Below the pieces are notes generated by a model, which did no database searches, had not been told where the DNA came from, and saw nothing but the letters and a program-made list of their open reading frames with translations. DNA of 64,000 bases from JAHFDS01 sp964593795 (GTDB taxonomy: Bacteria; Myxococcota_A; Polyangia; JAHFDS01), in assembly GCA_964593795.1 (NCBI GenBank), contig CAZQJC010000163.1:14302-78301 (forward strand), given 5' to 3'. Position numbers and translations under genes: made by a program. Of the stretch, positions 1 to 11,933 are shown in pieces; positions within the stretch are counted from its first letter, which is position 1; each line of letters opens with the position of its first letter.

Positions 1-2081
<2,081 letters not shown>

Positions 2082-2085
<4 letters not shown>

Positions 2086-5000
2086 GTGGCGTCCTCCTCC
2101 TCCACGAGAGCCAGGGTCGCCTGCGCGGCGCCCGCGACGAGGGGCCGGAAGCGCCGGAGCGCGATCTCCCGCGCCCGCTCGAGCGAGGCCGGCGGCGGCA
2201 CGCGCTCGGGGTGCCGCACGGGCCCGCGCTGCTCCGACGGCTCGACGGCGGTACGCGCGGTCACCAGCGCCGCCAGCGCGTCCGCGTCTCCCTTCTGCAG
2301 GACCGCGAGCGCGGTCTCGACGGGCAGGCGCTCCGGCGGCGGGCCGGCGAGGAGTTCGGCCACGATCGACGTGAGCCAGGCGCGCGCGTCCGCGGCGCCG
2401 AGGGCCGCGAGGGTGCGCTCCGTCGTGCCGCCATCGACCGGCACGCGCAGGACCGTGTGCTCGCCGCCGGCGCGCCCGGTGGCGGACCGGAGCGCGTGGT
2501 CCACCAGCGGGCCGAGCAGGTCGCGATCCTCGGGCTTGCGCGCGAGCACCACGACCGACGCGGGCAGATCGGGCAGCAGAATGCCCGTCGGCCCGACGAT
2601 CTCGACGGCCGTCGTGCGATCGCCCAGCGCGATCTCGAGCCGCAGGGCCGGGTGCACGGCGGCGCCCTCGGGCGCGTCCTCGGGCGCGAAGCCGAAGTGC
2701 TCGCTGGCGAGGCTCTCCCAGCGCGCCTCCGGAAGCGCCGCGCGCGCGCGCACCGTGCCGCGCTGGGCCGCGGCGAGCACCGCCGCCGCCGCCGCCGCGC
2801 CGAGCGTGCCGACCGGCGCCCGCCCGCTCCGCCCGAGCTGACGCATGCGCGCATGCAGATGCATCTCCGCGGCGGCTGGCCCCTCGCGGAGCATCGCGGC
2901 GGTGATCTCGCCGACGAGGATCGTGCGCTCGAGCGGGCCGAGCGCGAACGGCTCGTCCGCGCGCGCGCGGAGGTCGTCGATGTCGTCCTCGTGCAGGCCG
3001 AGGTGGAACCCGACGGCGGCCTGCAGCGGCGCGCGCAGGAAGCGCCGCAGCGTCCCCGTCGTGATCTGCACGGCCTCGCGGGTGGGCACGGGCGCGACCT
3101 CGACGCGCGAAGCAAGGACGCGCGCGCGCTCGCCGCCGGTGCCGCGCAGCGCCAGCGCCTGCGCCTCGCGCACCGCCTCGGGCTGCGACACCGGCGGGTG
3201 CACGGCCGGCAGGTCCCACAGGGCGGGGTGCAGCTCCGGATCGTGGCGGTGCAGCGGCGGCCGGCGCACCCACGCGGCCTGCGCGGCGGGCACGGGCGCG
3301 AGGGCCGCGAGCAGCTCGGACACGAGCGGCGACGGCTCCAGCGGATCGCCGCTGCGCGCGTCGCGCGCGACCCACGACAGGCGCAGGAAGCGCCGGGTGT
3401 GCGCCAGCGTCTCGAGCAGGAGGAACTGGTCGCGCTCGCGCGGGCTGACGTCGCCGAGGCGGCGCTCGGCGGCGCGCAGATCGAGGGCTGCGGGCCGATC
3501 GGGCGCGGGGAACGTCGCCTCTCCGAGCCCGAGCACGAACGTCGCGTCGAAGGGCAGGGCGCGCATCGGCACGAAGGACGACACCACCACCGCGTCGGGC
3601 GCGTAGCCGCCGCGGCCGCGCTCGATGCCGCCGAGCGCGCGCACCGCGAGCGGGGCGGCGACGCGGTACGGCACCGCGCGCCCGGACACGTCGAGGGTCC
3701 CCAGCTCGGCGAGCGCCGCCTCGGCGAGCGCGAGATCGCGCAGGTCCTCCGGCGTCTCCGGGGCCACGAGCTGTCGCACCAGCGCCGCGAAGCGCTCGCC
3801 CCAGGCGCCGAGCGGCAGGCGCGCCCCGACCAGCGCCCCCGCCTCGGCGAGGACCGCGCGCGCGAGCGCACAGAGCCGCAGCACCGCGTCCTCGTCGAGC
3901 GGCACCGGCGGCACCTCCGCGGGGCCCTCGCGCGTCGGCAGCGCTCCGCGCGCCGGCACGAGCGTCCCGAGCGCCAGCCGCGTCAGGCCCTGATCCCAGT
4001 GCAGCCGCGCCTCGTCCGCGGCGTAGGTCCCCGCGAGCGCGCTCGAGTCGGCGCCAGAAAAAATGCCCAGCGCGTCGATGGTCGCGGCGAGGTCCGCGGG
4101 ATCGGCGCCGCCGAGCGCCCCGATCACCGCGCGCTGGCCGAGCACCGCGAGCACGTCCGGCCGGGCGAGGCGCGAGCGCGGGAGCTCGACGAGGAGGCGC
4201 GCGATCTCGAGGACCGGGCGCGCGGACGGCGGGTCGAGGTCGACCACGTGGCACGGCAGGCCGTGGCTCTCCGCGAACACGCCGAGCACGTGCGGCAGGT
4301 ACTCCTCGGCCACGGCCGGCGGCAGGAGCACCGCGATCTCCCGCGGCGGGAGCTCCGGGTGCGCGCGCAGCAGCGCCCAGATCTCGTCCGCCACGGCCTC
4401 GACCTCGCGGCGCACGCTCGGGCACGCGAGCAGGCGCAGCGAGGCGTCGGGCCGGACCCCGTCGAGCGGCGCGAGGTCGAGGAGCGCGCGCTGCACCGAC
4501 GCGAGGGCGCCCTCATCCTGTGGCTCCACGAAGTGGTCCTCGCTCGACCACTCCGTGAGCGCGCCGAGGGCCGCGAGGTGCTCGCGCCCCGGGCGGCCCC
4601 ACGCGCCGACGAGCGTCGCGTCCACCTCGGGATCGCGCGACATCCAGAACTGCCGGCAGGGGTTGGGCGCGTAGACCACGACGTCGGTGCGCCCGGCCAG
4701 CGTCGCGAGCGCGCGGTGGTAGAGCGGTGACATGTACGAAAATGCGAATACGTGCAGCGCGCGCGGCAGCGTGGCCGGCAGGCGCTCGAGCTGCTCCGCG
4801 AGGAGGAGCGGGCGCACCCCGCGCTCGGCGGCGAGCCGGTCGAGCGGGCCGCGCGGCGCGACGAGCTGCTTCCACAGGCGCCGCTGGATGCGCTCGGTGT
4901 CGCCGCCGCCCACGGGCTGCCGCGTCCAGTCGCGCAGCCACTCGGGCCGCGAGCTCGCGTACTCCGCGAACAGCCGCCCGAGCTCGAGCGCGACCTCCAC

Positions 5001-5375
5001 GCGCCGGCCGTCGCGGCCACCGGTGTCGGGCGCCGCGTCGAGCCAGCGCTGGAGCGGCGCGAGGTCCTCGTGCGCGAGCGCGTCGTCGTCGCAGAGGACA
5101 TCGAGGCACAGCGTCTCGAGCGCCCCGCGTCCGAGGAGGGCCGCCTCGTCGCCGAGGCCGCCGAAGAGGCGCTCGAGGAAGTGCACGCGCAGGTTCGCCG
5201 CGACGCCGAGCCGCTCCGCGAGCCCCATGCGCAGGTGCGACTCGAGCGTGCGCGTCGGCACCACGAGGTGCACCGGGTCGAGCGCGCGCGCGCCGCCGGG
5301 CCGCTCCGCCCTCACCCGCTCCGCCAGCGCGTCGAGCAGCGCCTCGGTGCGGTTCGAGGAGACGACGTGGAGCAT
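2082..5375 (-). CDS. recC: Exodeoxyribonuclease V gamma subunit (RecC)
   Basis: The 1097-residue protein starts MLHVVSSNRTEALLDALAER, the typical RecC opening, and has the usual RecC length (about 1100). RecC is an inactivated helicase-like scaffold that holds RecB and RecD, splits the duplex and recognises Chi. Visible family features include GDVSPRERDQFLLLETL in the middle and many Arg/Leu-rich helicase-like segments. The ATG at 5375 lies 9 bases after the folA stop, and its own TGA overlaps the recB GTG, so it sits inside one transcription unit with thyA, folA and recB. The start has no competing upstream in-frame alternative that would not run into folA. No frameshift is seen. Confidence 0.93.
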
Positions 5376-5384
5376 CGCTTCTGG

Positions 5385-5846
5385 TCAGCGCCGGTGGAAG
5401 CGCTGCAGCTCGAGCTCGGGGTCGTCGGGGTGGCGCTCGCGCGGGCCGGCCTCGAAGCGCGCGAGGTCGATCGGCGGGAAGCGCACGGCGTCCGGGTGCT
5501 CGACCCGATCGGGCACGTAGGTGAGGTCGATGACGTCCGCGACCTCCATGCCCTCGCGGTAGATGCCGGCGCCGCCGATGAGCCAGATCTCGCCCGAGCA
5601 CGACGCGATCGCCTCGCGCAGCGTGGCGAAGCACTCGACGCCCTCGATGGGCGTCCGCGTCACGACGACGTTGCGCCGGCCCGGCAGCGGCCGCTTGCGC
5701 TCGTTCCAGGTGTTCTTGCCCATGATCACGGTCTTGCCGACCGTGATGCGCTTGAAGCGGTGCAGGTCGGCCGGCCGTCGCCACGGGATCTGGCCGTGCA
5801 GCCCGATGACGCCCTCGGGCGAGACGGCGGCGATCATGCCGATCAC
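5385..5846 (-). CDS. folA: Dihydrofolate reductase
   Basis: NADPH-dependent reduction of dihydrofolate to tetrahydrofolate. It replenishes the folate that the adjacent thymidylate synthase oxidises. I chose the GTG at 5846-5844 because it aligns residue for residue with the E. coli start (M-I-S-L-I-A-A against V-I-G-M-I-A-A); the length is then 153 residues, close to the usual 160. Visible motifs are the N-terminal IAAVSPEGVIG, IPWRRPADLHRFK with the substrate-binding Asp, the cofactor segment GKTVIMGKNTW, PLPGRRNVVVT and the IWLIGGAGIY strand. Its start lies 1 base after the thyA stop, so translation is probably coupled. An internal ATG at 5837 would remove the first strand and is less likely. 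Confidence 0.95.
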   Translation of the reverse strand: MIGMIAAVSPEGVIGLHGQIPWRRPADLHRFKRITVGKTVIMGKNTWNERKRPLPGRRNVVVTRTPIEGVECFATLREAIASCSGEIWLIGGAGIYREGMEVADVIDLTYVPDRVEHPDAVRFPPIDLARFEAGPRERHPDDPELELQRFHRR

Positions 5847-5847
5847 G

Positions 5848-6729
5848 TCACACCGCGACCTTGAACCTGATCTCGGGGTGCGGGTCGTAGCCCTCGAGGA
5901 CGAAGTGCCGCATGACGGTGGCGGTGTCGGCCTCGAGGAGCGGCCGGATGTCGTCCAGCGACCGGATCGCGGGGTCGATGCGCAGGCGGGGCAGGGCACG
6001 CGGCGCGCGCTCGAGCTGGGTGCGCAGGCCGGGCACGTGGTCGTACTCGGCCATCTGGCCGTCGGGCTTGCACGTGTAGACGTGCGCATCGACGAGCGTG
6101 TGCGCGAAGATCCCCGCGCGCATGCCGAGGAAGCGCGAGAAGAGCTCGAGCAGGAACGCATAGCCCGCCACGTTGTACGGCACGCCGAGCGCGACGTCGG
6201 CGCTGCGCTGCGTGAGGTGGAGGTTCAGCGTCGGCCGCCCCTCGCGATCGTTCTGGACGTTCATGATCCAGAGGGCGTGGCACGGCGGCAGCTTGCTCGT
6301 CTGCGCGTTGCCCGGCGCCCACGCGGAGATCACGAGCCGGCGGCTCATGGGGTTTCGCCGCGCCTCCTCGAGCACCCACGCGACCTGGTCCGACTCCGCG
6401 CCGCCGCCGTCCGGCCCCGGCACCGGGAAGTGACGCCAGAAGTTGCCATAGGCGCTCGGCACGAAGCCGTCCGCGTCGGCCCACGGATCCCAGAACTTGC
6501 AGCCGTGCTTCTTGAGGAGGCCAATGTGCCGCTCGCCCGACAGGAACCAGAGGTTCTCGACGACGATGTTCTTCCACGACACGGCCTTGGTCGTGAGCAG
6601 CGGGAACCCGCGCTGGAGGTCGACCTCGTAGTTCCAGTTGAAGGTCGAGAGCGTGTCGACCCCGGTGCGGTTCTCCTTGCGCGTGCCGTGGTCGAGCACT
6701 TCGCGCACGAGGCTCAGGTAAGCGTCCAC
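5848..6729 (-). CDS. thyA: Thymidylate synthase
   Basis: Makes dTMP from dUMP with methylenetetrahydrofolate; product dihydrofolate is the substrate of the next gene. The 293-residue protein shows KENRTGVDTLS near the N-terminus, the catalytic loop LPPCHALW with the nucleophilic Cys, the phosphate-binding SRRLVISAW segment, and QRSADVALGVPYNVAGYA with the dUMP-binding residues. It is about 30 residues longer than E. coli ThyA, mainly through an insertion around DPWADADGFVPSAYG...PDGGGAES. The start is a GTG at 6729. It is the first gene of the minus-strand unit; the 96 bases upstream separate it from a divergent lipoprotein gene. Confidence 0.95.
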   Translation of the reverse strand: MDAYLSLVREVLDHGTRKENRTGVDTLSTFNWNYEVDLQRGFPLLTTKAVSWKNIVVENLWFLSGERHIGLLKKHGCKFWDPWADADGFVPSAYGNFWRHFPVPGPDGGGAESDQVAWVLEEARRNPMSRRLVISAWAPGNAQTSKLPPCHALWIMNVQNDREGRPTLNLHLTQRSADVALGVPYNVAGYAFLLELFSRFLGMRAGIFAHTLVDAHVYTCKPDGQMAEYDHVPGLRTQLERAPRALPRLRIDPAIRSLDDIRPLLEADTATVMRHFVLEGYDPHPEIRFKVAV

Positions 6730-6825
6730 GACATCGATCTACCACTCCCCTCTGACCCGGGTGCTCGAAGCCGACGCCCAGGCAGACGACGGTGGCAGTA
6801 TTCTCCGTGGTCGCGAGGTGCGGCG

Positions 6826-7200
6826 ATGAAGAATCGGTGGGGCGTGATCCTGGCGGCCGTGTGGCTGGGCTGCGGCGACGGACCGAGCGAAGGGGGCTTC
6901 TGTGGCAAGCTCGGGGCCGCTCCCGGTTGCGGAGGCGAGGCGGCGATCTGTGGCGAGCGGGCCGAAGCCGCCCGCCGCTCGACGACCTGTTCACAGACGC
7001 TCGACGCGCTCCTCGCCTGCCTCGCCGGCACGGAGCTCTCCTGCGAGGGCGGCAGCGACTTCACGGTGCGATCCTCGTCGGGCTCCGGCGCGACCACGAC
7101 ACCGAGGGAGTTCTTCGGGAACTATCGGCTCGAGTTGAGCGTCCCATGGGTCGAGCATGCGAGCGTCCCGGCCGCCGTGACAACACCCATCGCACCATGA
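6826..7200 (+). CDS. Small Cys-rich lipoprotein of unknown function
   Basis: A 124-residue protein that begins with a short signal peptide and lipobox (AVWLGCGDG; Cys about residue 16), so the mature protein is probably anchored to a membrane. The mature part has paired cysteines (FCGK, GCGG, ICGE, TCSQ, ACLAG, SCEGG), suggesting several disulfides in the periplasm. The C-terminal 45 residues are Ser/Thr/Pro-rich and lack cysteines, so a recent frameshift that changed the tail is possible. The ATG at 6826 is the only start that exposes a signal peptide. It is divergent from thyA and convergent with the next minus-strand gene. I do not recognise the family. Confidence 0.6.
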   Translation: MKNRWGVILAAVWLGCGDGPSEGGFCGKLGAAPGCGGEAAICGERAEAARRSTTCSQTLDALLACLAGTELSCEGGSDFTVRSSSGSGATTTPREFFGNYRLELSVPWVEHASVPAAVTTPIAP

Positions 7201-7281
7201 CGAGCGGCTCGATCGGGCGCAGGCCGAAGGCCCCCCGGCCGATCGATTGGCCAACACTCTCGGAGGTGGTGCCGGGAATCT

Positions 7282-8760
7282 TCAGCGGTGGCGGGCGCCG
7301 ACGAAGGCGCTCTTCGGTGCGCCCTGGAGCGCGACGTTCTGCGACGGCGTGTTGAAGCTGCCGTTCCAGTTGCCGGCGGTCAGCGTGTCGATGAAGCGGT
7401 CGGCGTTGGCGTCGTTCACGACGGCGTTGCCGGACACCCGCAGGGCGCCGCTCGCGCCGGTCAGCCAGGCCGAAAGCTCGTTCTCGAGGATGGTGCCCAC
7501 CGCCTGCAGCGCGCTATCGCAGAAGGACTGCCAGGTGGCGACGCCGCCGAACCCGACGTTCGTGTTGAGCCAGGCGCCGACGTCCATGCAGCTCACCTGG
7601 CTCTGCAGGATGCCTCCGAGCGACGTCGCGCCCGGGAACAGCTCGGGGAGGATGACGCGATCGATCGCCAGGCGGACGACGGGCTCGAGCGGGTAGTCGA
7701 TGGCGTGCAGGTCGATGAGGAGCTTGCTGGGATCCTCGGCGCGTCCGCCGGTGAGGGCCGGGTTCTCGATCCGGCCGCCGACGCCGACCGCGGCGGGCGG
7801 CGTGACGCCGGCCATCGTGATCGGGAAGGAGACCCGCATGCCGGCGGAGGTCGTGAACATCACCGTCGTGATCGTGTGGGTCATCGTGAGCTCGTGGACC
7901 GGCTCGAGCGTGGCGACCTCGGCCACCATCATCGTGGAGCCGAAGCGCATCTCGCGGGCCACGCGCCCGAGCTCCATGCCGACGCGGCGGAGGTTGCCGA
8001 GGAGGTTCGGCGCGAGGCGGAGGAGCTGCTCGTTGAGCGCGGAGTCGATGCCCGGGCGCAGGAAGCCGAGCGCGGTCGAGAGCGCCGGCTGGTTGATCTC
8101 GAGGAGCAGGCGATCGATCAGGAACGTGGCCGGATCGTTCGGGCTGTCGATGAGGTCGGTCAGGGTGCCGAGGCCCGGGCCCAGCGTCGAGACGAAGCCG
8201 TCGCCGAGATCGATCGCCGACTCGAGGTCGTAGGCGCCGGTGGCGTCGAAGCGCGGCGCGACCGCGTACCGGAAGGTGAGCAGCTCGCCCATCGAGGTCC
8301 GTGCCCGCACCTCGAACGAGGTGGCGAGGCCCGCGCGCAGCGTCACCCGGGCGACGCCCGTCGAGTCGATCGGCGCCGACGCGCCGACCACGGCGCCGCG
8401 GGCGTTGCCCATCGTCTCGAAGCGGATGGTGTCAGGGATGGGCGCGCTGCCGGCGACGAGGCGCACGCGCACCTCGTGGGCATCGCCCTCGACGAGCGAG
8501 GCCTGAAGCGGCGAGGCTGCCTCGAAGGTCCGCGCGGGGGCCGCGTCCGGCGTCGGCGTGGGAGGCGTCGGCGCAGCGTCCGCCTGGGGCGCAGGCGCGG
8601 CATCGGGGCGGGGCGTGGGCGCCGTGCCGCCGTCGGGGGCCTTGCGCCCGCCACGGCCGGCGTCGGGGGATCCGAGATCGTGACCTCCCGGATCGGCGTC
8701 ACTGCATGCGACCGCGGTGAATCCGAGCGCGACGACAAGTCCCAGCAGCTTCGTGTGCAC
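7282..8760 (-). CDS. Lipoprotein with Pro/Asp-rich linker, unknown function
   Basis: A 492-residue predicted lipoprotein. The start is set by a strong Shine-Dalgarno (GAGGAGG, 6 bases before the GTG at 8760); the signal peptide runs to the lipobox FTAVACSD. A linker of about 60 residues rich in Pro, Ala and Asp (PTPRPDAAPAPQ repeated in variants) follows, then an Ig/adhesion-like beta segment (residues about 85-160; SLVEGDAHEVRVRL... TGVARVTLRAG) and a C-terminal domain of about 300 residues with no recognised motif. The C-terminal domain has few cysteines, one pair probably bridging (SCMDVG and SFCDS). An upstream ATG at 8799 is possible but would spoil the signal peptide. Function unknown; an envelope role is inferred from export only. 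Confidence 0.8.
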   Translation of the reverse strand: MHTKLLGLVVALGFTAVACSDADPGGHDLGSPDAGRGGRKAPDGGTAPTPRPDAAPAPQADAAPTPPTPTPDAAPARTFEAASPLQASLVEGDAHEVRVRLVAGSAPIPDTIRFETMGNARGAVVGASAPIDSTGVARVTLRAGLATSFEVRARTSMGELLTFRYAVAPRFDATGAYDLESAIDLGDGFVSTLGPGLGTLTDLIDSPNDPATFLIDRLLLEINQPALSTALGFLRPGIDSALNEQLLRLAPNLLGNLRRVGMELGRVAREMRFGSTMMVAEVATLEPVHELTMTHTITTVMFTTSAGMRVSFPITMAGVTPPAAVGVGGRIENPALTGGRAEDPSKLLIDLHAIDYPLEPVVRLAIDRVILPELFPGATSLGGILQSQVSCMDVGAWLNTNVGFGGVATWQSFCDSALQAVGTILENELSAWLTGASGALRVSGNAVVNDANADRFIDTLTAGNWNGSFNTPSQNVALQGAPKSAFVGARHR

Positions 8761-8936
8761 GGCGAGCCTCCTCACGTTGCGGAGGCCTTGAGCAAGCATC
8801 GTACCATCGCCTACATCTGCGCCCTGGACGTGATCTCGGGGGTTTACGAGGCCAACAGGGGTCAACACACCCTGGCAACTGGCTGCGCCATCAGCCGGGA
8901 CAACAGTCCCCTGCTCGCGTCGAGCGCCCGGGATTC

Positions 8937-10502
8937 CTACGCGCCTGCGTCCCGCCCCGGCACCGCGTCCCTCACTCCGCCGTCCACCGGGGGCGGCACG
9001 GGCGCGCACTTCGCCTCGAGCGCCTCGACCCTGCCGCGCTCCTTGCCCCACGCCTCCTCGTCGTCGCAGAGCGCCGAGCGCTCGAGCGCCGCACGTGCTG
9101 CGCGCGCGGTCGCCTCGCACTTGCCGAGGCGCTGGCTCGCCTCGGACAGCGCGGCGAAGGGCGCGGGGCTCGCGGGCAGCCGCCACGCCGCCTGCGCCGC
9201 GAGACGCTCCGCCTGCTTCGCATCGCCCGCCGCCAGCGCCGCTCGCGCGCCGAGGAGCAGCGCCGCCCCGTGCGCGGCGCCGCGCGTGGCCGCCCGCTTC
9301 GCCGCCGCCTGCCACTCGGCCGCGTCCTCGGTCCTGTCCTCGAGCGCGCGGGCCAGCATCCACCACGTGCGCCAGTCGTCGGGCGCCGCGTTCGTGCCCT
9401 CGCGCGCGATCGGGACCGCGCCCGCCGAGCCGGTCGCCAGCCGCGCCGCGACCACGCGCACCGACGCGTTCTTCGGATCGAGCCTGCGCGCGAAGTCGGT
9501 CGACACCTGCGCGCGCTGGAGCTGCAGCGCCGGCACGGGGTGCAGGAGCGACGACAGGTGCAGGAGCGCCCGGAGCGCGTGCGCCTCCGCGGGCGGCATC
9601 TTCCGGTCCGCCAGCACCTCCGGCTCCGGTCCGAGCGGCACGCGCGACGCCGCCAGCTCGTTTCGCCCGAGGAGCGCCATCGCGCGCGGCGCGAGCGCCC
9701 CCGCCCCGTCGGGGCCGAGCACCGCCGCGATCGCCTTTGGCGCGGGCTCGCCGGCCGACAGCTTCCCGAGGAGCGCGTGCAGGCCCTCCGGCTGGTCGGC
9801 CGCCATCGTCTGCACGAGCAGCCACGCGCTCGCCTCGAACGTCGCGCGCTCGGCCTCGGGGACGCGGTCGAGCTCGCACCGTCGCATCGTCAGCGCCCGC
9901 GCCAGATCGAGGCCGCCCTCGCGCTGGATCCGCGCCGCGAGGCCCGGATCCGGCTCGCCCACGTGCGCGAACGTCCCCCGCGCGTCGGCCTTCACCTGGA
10001 TGGAGCCGAGGTGGTGCGAAAGGCCCGCCTGCAGCCACGCCGGCGCGGTCGGCAGAAGCCGCGTCACCAGGGACCGCGCGATGAGCCCGCTACCCAGCTC
10101 CTCCGGGTCCGCGGGGACGACGAGCATCTCCTCGGGCCCCTCGACCACGAGCGCCGTGCGCCGCAGCCGTACGAAGTCCTCGAGCGAGCGCAGCACCACG
10201 AGCGGCTCGCGCGCCGAGGGCAGCACCGCCGCCGGGAAGAACGCCAGCACGACCTCGCGCGTGCGCTCGGCGCGCACGAGGGCCTTCCTCGCCTCGTCGG
10301 GGGGCAGGTCCGTGCGCAGCGAGTAGTGGGCGCTCTCGAGGTGCCGGAAGGCGCTCACCTTCTGGGCGAGCGCGCTCCCCTCTCGCGGCGGCGCATAGAC
10401 GTACACGGGCGCCGCCTCGTGGCAAGCCCCAAGCGCGATCGCGCCCGCAACGAGCGCGCTGCGCGCAACGAGCGCGTTGCGCGCGGCCCGCGCGCGTGGC
10501 AC
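8937..10502 (-). CDS. Lipoprotein with gluzincin/TPR-like helical architecture, unknown function
   Basis: About 521 residues from the GTG at 10502; the N-terminal hydrophobic stretch ends in a lipobox (AGAIALGACHEAA). The middle part (FRHLESAHYSLRTDLPP..., LVVLRSLEDFVRLR, APAWLQAGLSHHLGS) resembles the degenerate peptidase-MA-like domains of myxobacterial lipoproteins in which a basal catalytic HExxH is lost: here the matching stretch reads LQAGLSHHLG, so protease activity is unlikely. The C-terminal half is Ala/Leu-rich helical repeats of TPR type (residues about 330-500). The start is uncertain: the GTG is only 9 bases from the divergent FIST gene; GTG codons nearer the signal peptide are possible. 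Function not known. Confidence 0.72.
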   Translation of the reverse strand: MPRARAARNALVARSALVAGAIALGACHEAAPVYVYAPPREGSALAQKVSAFRHLESAHYSLRTDLPPDEARKALVRAERTREVVLAFFPAAVLPSAREPLVVLRSLEDFVRLRRTALVVEGPEEMLVVPADPEELGSGLIARSLVTRLLPTAPAWLQAGLSHHLGSIQVKADARGTFAHVGEPDPGLAARIQREGGLDLARALTMRRCELDRVPEAERATFEASAWLLVQTMAADQPEGLHALLGKLSAGEPAPKAIAAVLGPDGAGALAPRAMALLGRNELAASRVPLGPEPEVLADRKMPPAEAHALRALLHLSSLLHPVPALQLQRAQVSTDFARRLDPKNASVRVVAARLATGSAGAVPIAREGTNAAPDDWRTWWMLARALEDRTEDAAEWQAAAKRAATRGAAHGAALLLGARAALAAGDAKQAERLAAQAAWRLPASPAPFAALSEASQRLGKCEATARAARAALERSALCDDEEAWGKERGRVEALEAKCAPVPPPVDGGVRDAVPGRDAGA

Positions 10503-10511
10503 AACGGCACA

Positions 10512-11672
10512 GTGCGCTGGGCTTCCGCCGTCTCCGAGCAGGCCACTCCTGCGCGTGCGGTGAGCGAGCTCGCCGCCGAGCTCCAGGCCGCCCTCGGCCC
10601 CGAGCCCGCCGACCTGGCGGTGCTGTTCGCGTCGCCGCACCATGCCTCGAGTTTTGCACGCCTGCCTGGCCTGGTGCGCGACGCATTTCCGCGCGCGGTC
10701 GTGATCGGCTGCTCGGGCGGCGGCGTCATCGGCGGCGGCCGCGAGATCGAGTCGAAGCCGGCGATCTCGCTGTCGGTCGCCCACCTGCCCGACGTCGTCG
10801 TCGAGCCGTTCTGGATGTCCCCCGACGAGATCCCCGCCGACGCCGCGGCCTGGCAGGCGCGCTTCGGCCGCGACGCCACGCGCCACTTCCTGCTCCTGCC
10901 CGATCCGTTCTCATGCGACGCCGAGGACGTCGTGGCGGACCTCGACGAGGCCTACCCGACCGGGCGCAAGGTCGGGGGCCTCGCTTCGGGCGGCACGCGC
11001 CCCGGCTCGAACGGCCTCTTCCTCGGGGGCGCGCTCAAGCGCTCGGGCCTCGTGGGCGTGGCGCTCGCGGGCGCGGTCGTCATCGACACGCTGGTCGCGC
11101 AGGGCTGTCGCCCCATCGGCAACCCGATGATCGTCACGCGCTCGGACGGCCACGTGATCGAGGAGCTCGACCACAAGCGCCCGCTCGACATGCTCAAGTC
11201 GCTCTACGAGAGCCTGCCGCCTCCAGAGCAGGAGCTCTTCCGCGGCGCGCTCTTCGTCGGCCTCGAGATGAAGCAGGAGCTCGAGTACCACGGCGGCGAG
11301 CTCCTCGCGCGCAACCTGGTGGGCGTCGATCCCAAGAAGGGCGGCATCGCGGTCGGCGCGGAGGTCGCGCCCTGGCAGGTCGTGCAGTTCATGCTGCGCG
11401 ACGCCGCGGCGGCGGCCGGCAACCTCGAGCGCCTCCTCGACGCGCACGTCGCGACCGGCGCGCCGCGCCCCGCCGGGGCGCTGCTCTTCTCGTGCCTCGG
11501 CCGCGGCAAGGGACTGTTCGGCAAGGACGATCACGACACGGATCTCCTGCGCTCGCGCCTCGGCCCGGTCCCCCTCGGCGGCTTCTTCTGCAACGGAGAG
11601 ATCGGCCCCCTCGGCGGCGCGACGTACGTGCACGGCTACACGAGCGCGTTCGCGCTCGTCCGCGCGCCCTGA
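10512..11672 (+). CDS. FIST domain-containing protein
   Basis: A 386-residue soluble protein. FIST N and C domains are predicted small-ligand sensing modules, often acting with signalling proteins. The FIST_N part shows VRWASAVSEQA, FPRAVVIGCSGGGVIGGGRE and AISLSVAHLPDV; the FIST_C part shows GALLFSCLGRGKGLFG and the C-terminal PLGGFFCNGEIGPLGG followed by TYVHGYTSAFAL, both typical. The GTG at 10512 matches the usual family N-terminus (RWASA). No effector domain is fused. It is divergent from a lipoprotein gene and 18 bases ahead of a HiPIP-like gene, so it may be co-transcribed with the two redox genes. The ligand is unknown. Confidence 0.9.
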   Translation: MRWASAVSEQATPARAVSELAAELQAALGPEPADLAVLFASPHHASSFARLPGLVRDAFPRAVVIGCSGGGVIGGGREIESKPAISLSVAHLPDVVVEPFWMSPDEIPADAAAWQARFGRDATRHFLLLPDPFSCDAEDVVADLDEAYPTGRKVGGLASGGTRPGSNGLFLGGALKRSGLVGVALAGAVVIDTLVAQGCRPIGNPMIVTRSDGHVIEELDHKRPLDMLKSLYESLPPPEQELFRGALFVGLEMKQELEYHGGELLARNLVGVDPKKGGIAVGAEVAPWQVVQFMLRDAAAAAGNLERLLDAHVATGAPRPAGALLFSCLGRGKGLFGKDDHDTDLLRSRLGPVPLGGFFCNGEIGPLGGATYVHGYTSAFALVRAP

Positions 11673-11690
11673 CCTTGCTACGTTCGCGGC

Positions 11691-11933
11691 ATGGCCGAAG
11701 ACGACCTGCCCAAGCCGGAGCCCAAGGAGATCGACGAGAAGCTGTCCATCCAGCTGCGGCACCTCGCGGAGGACGCGGTGCTGCGCGGACAGCCGAACGG
11801 CGACGAGAAGTGCGACAACTGCCTCTACTACATGGATCCCGACAAGAAGATCTCGTACTGCTGGCACTCGAAGCTGCGGATTCTCGTCGGCGGCGAGTGG
11901 TGGTGCCAGTGGTGGGAGAAGCAGGAGGAGTGA
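11691..11933 (+). CDS. Small four-cysteine protein resembling high-potential iron-sulfur proteins
   Basis: An 80-residue acidic protein with four cysteines arranged C-x2-C-x13-C-x14-C, the last in GEWWCQWWE. This spacing and the aromatic residues around the last Cys match the [4Fe-4S] site of high-potential iron-sulfur proteins, where a GWC motif closes the cluster. Unlike classical HiPIPs it has no signal peptide, so it is probably cytoplasmic. The N-terminal 40 residues are Pro/Glu/Lys-rich and probably disordered. Its TGA shares one base with the ATG of the following cupredoxin lipoprotein gene, so the two are translated together. The HiPIP assignment rests on Cys spacing alone; a zinc-binding fold would be the alternative. 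Confidence 0.75.
   Translation: MAEDDLPKPEPKEIDEKLSIQLRHLAEDAVLRGQPNGDEKCDNCLYYMDPDKKISYCWHSKLRILVGGEWWCQWWEKQEE

Noticed and set aside
2211..4730. Long plus-strand open frame (839 codons) opposite recC
   Set aside because: Shadow frame of the clearly real recC gene, with Arg/His/Glu-rich composition and no motif.
6732..6734. ATG just upstream of thyA
   Set aside because: It is in another frame and reaches a stop after a few codons; thyA starts from the GTG at 6729.
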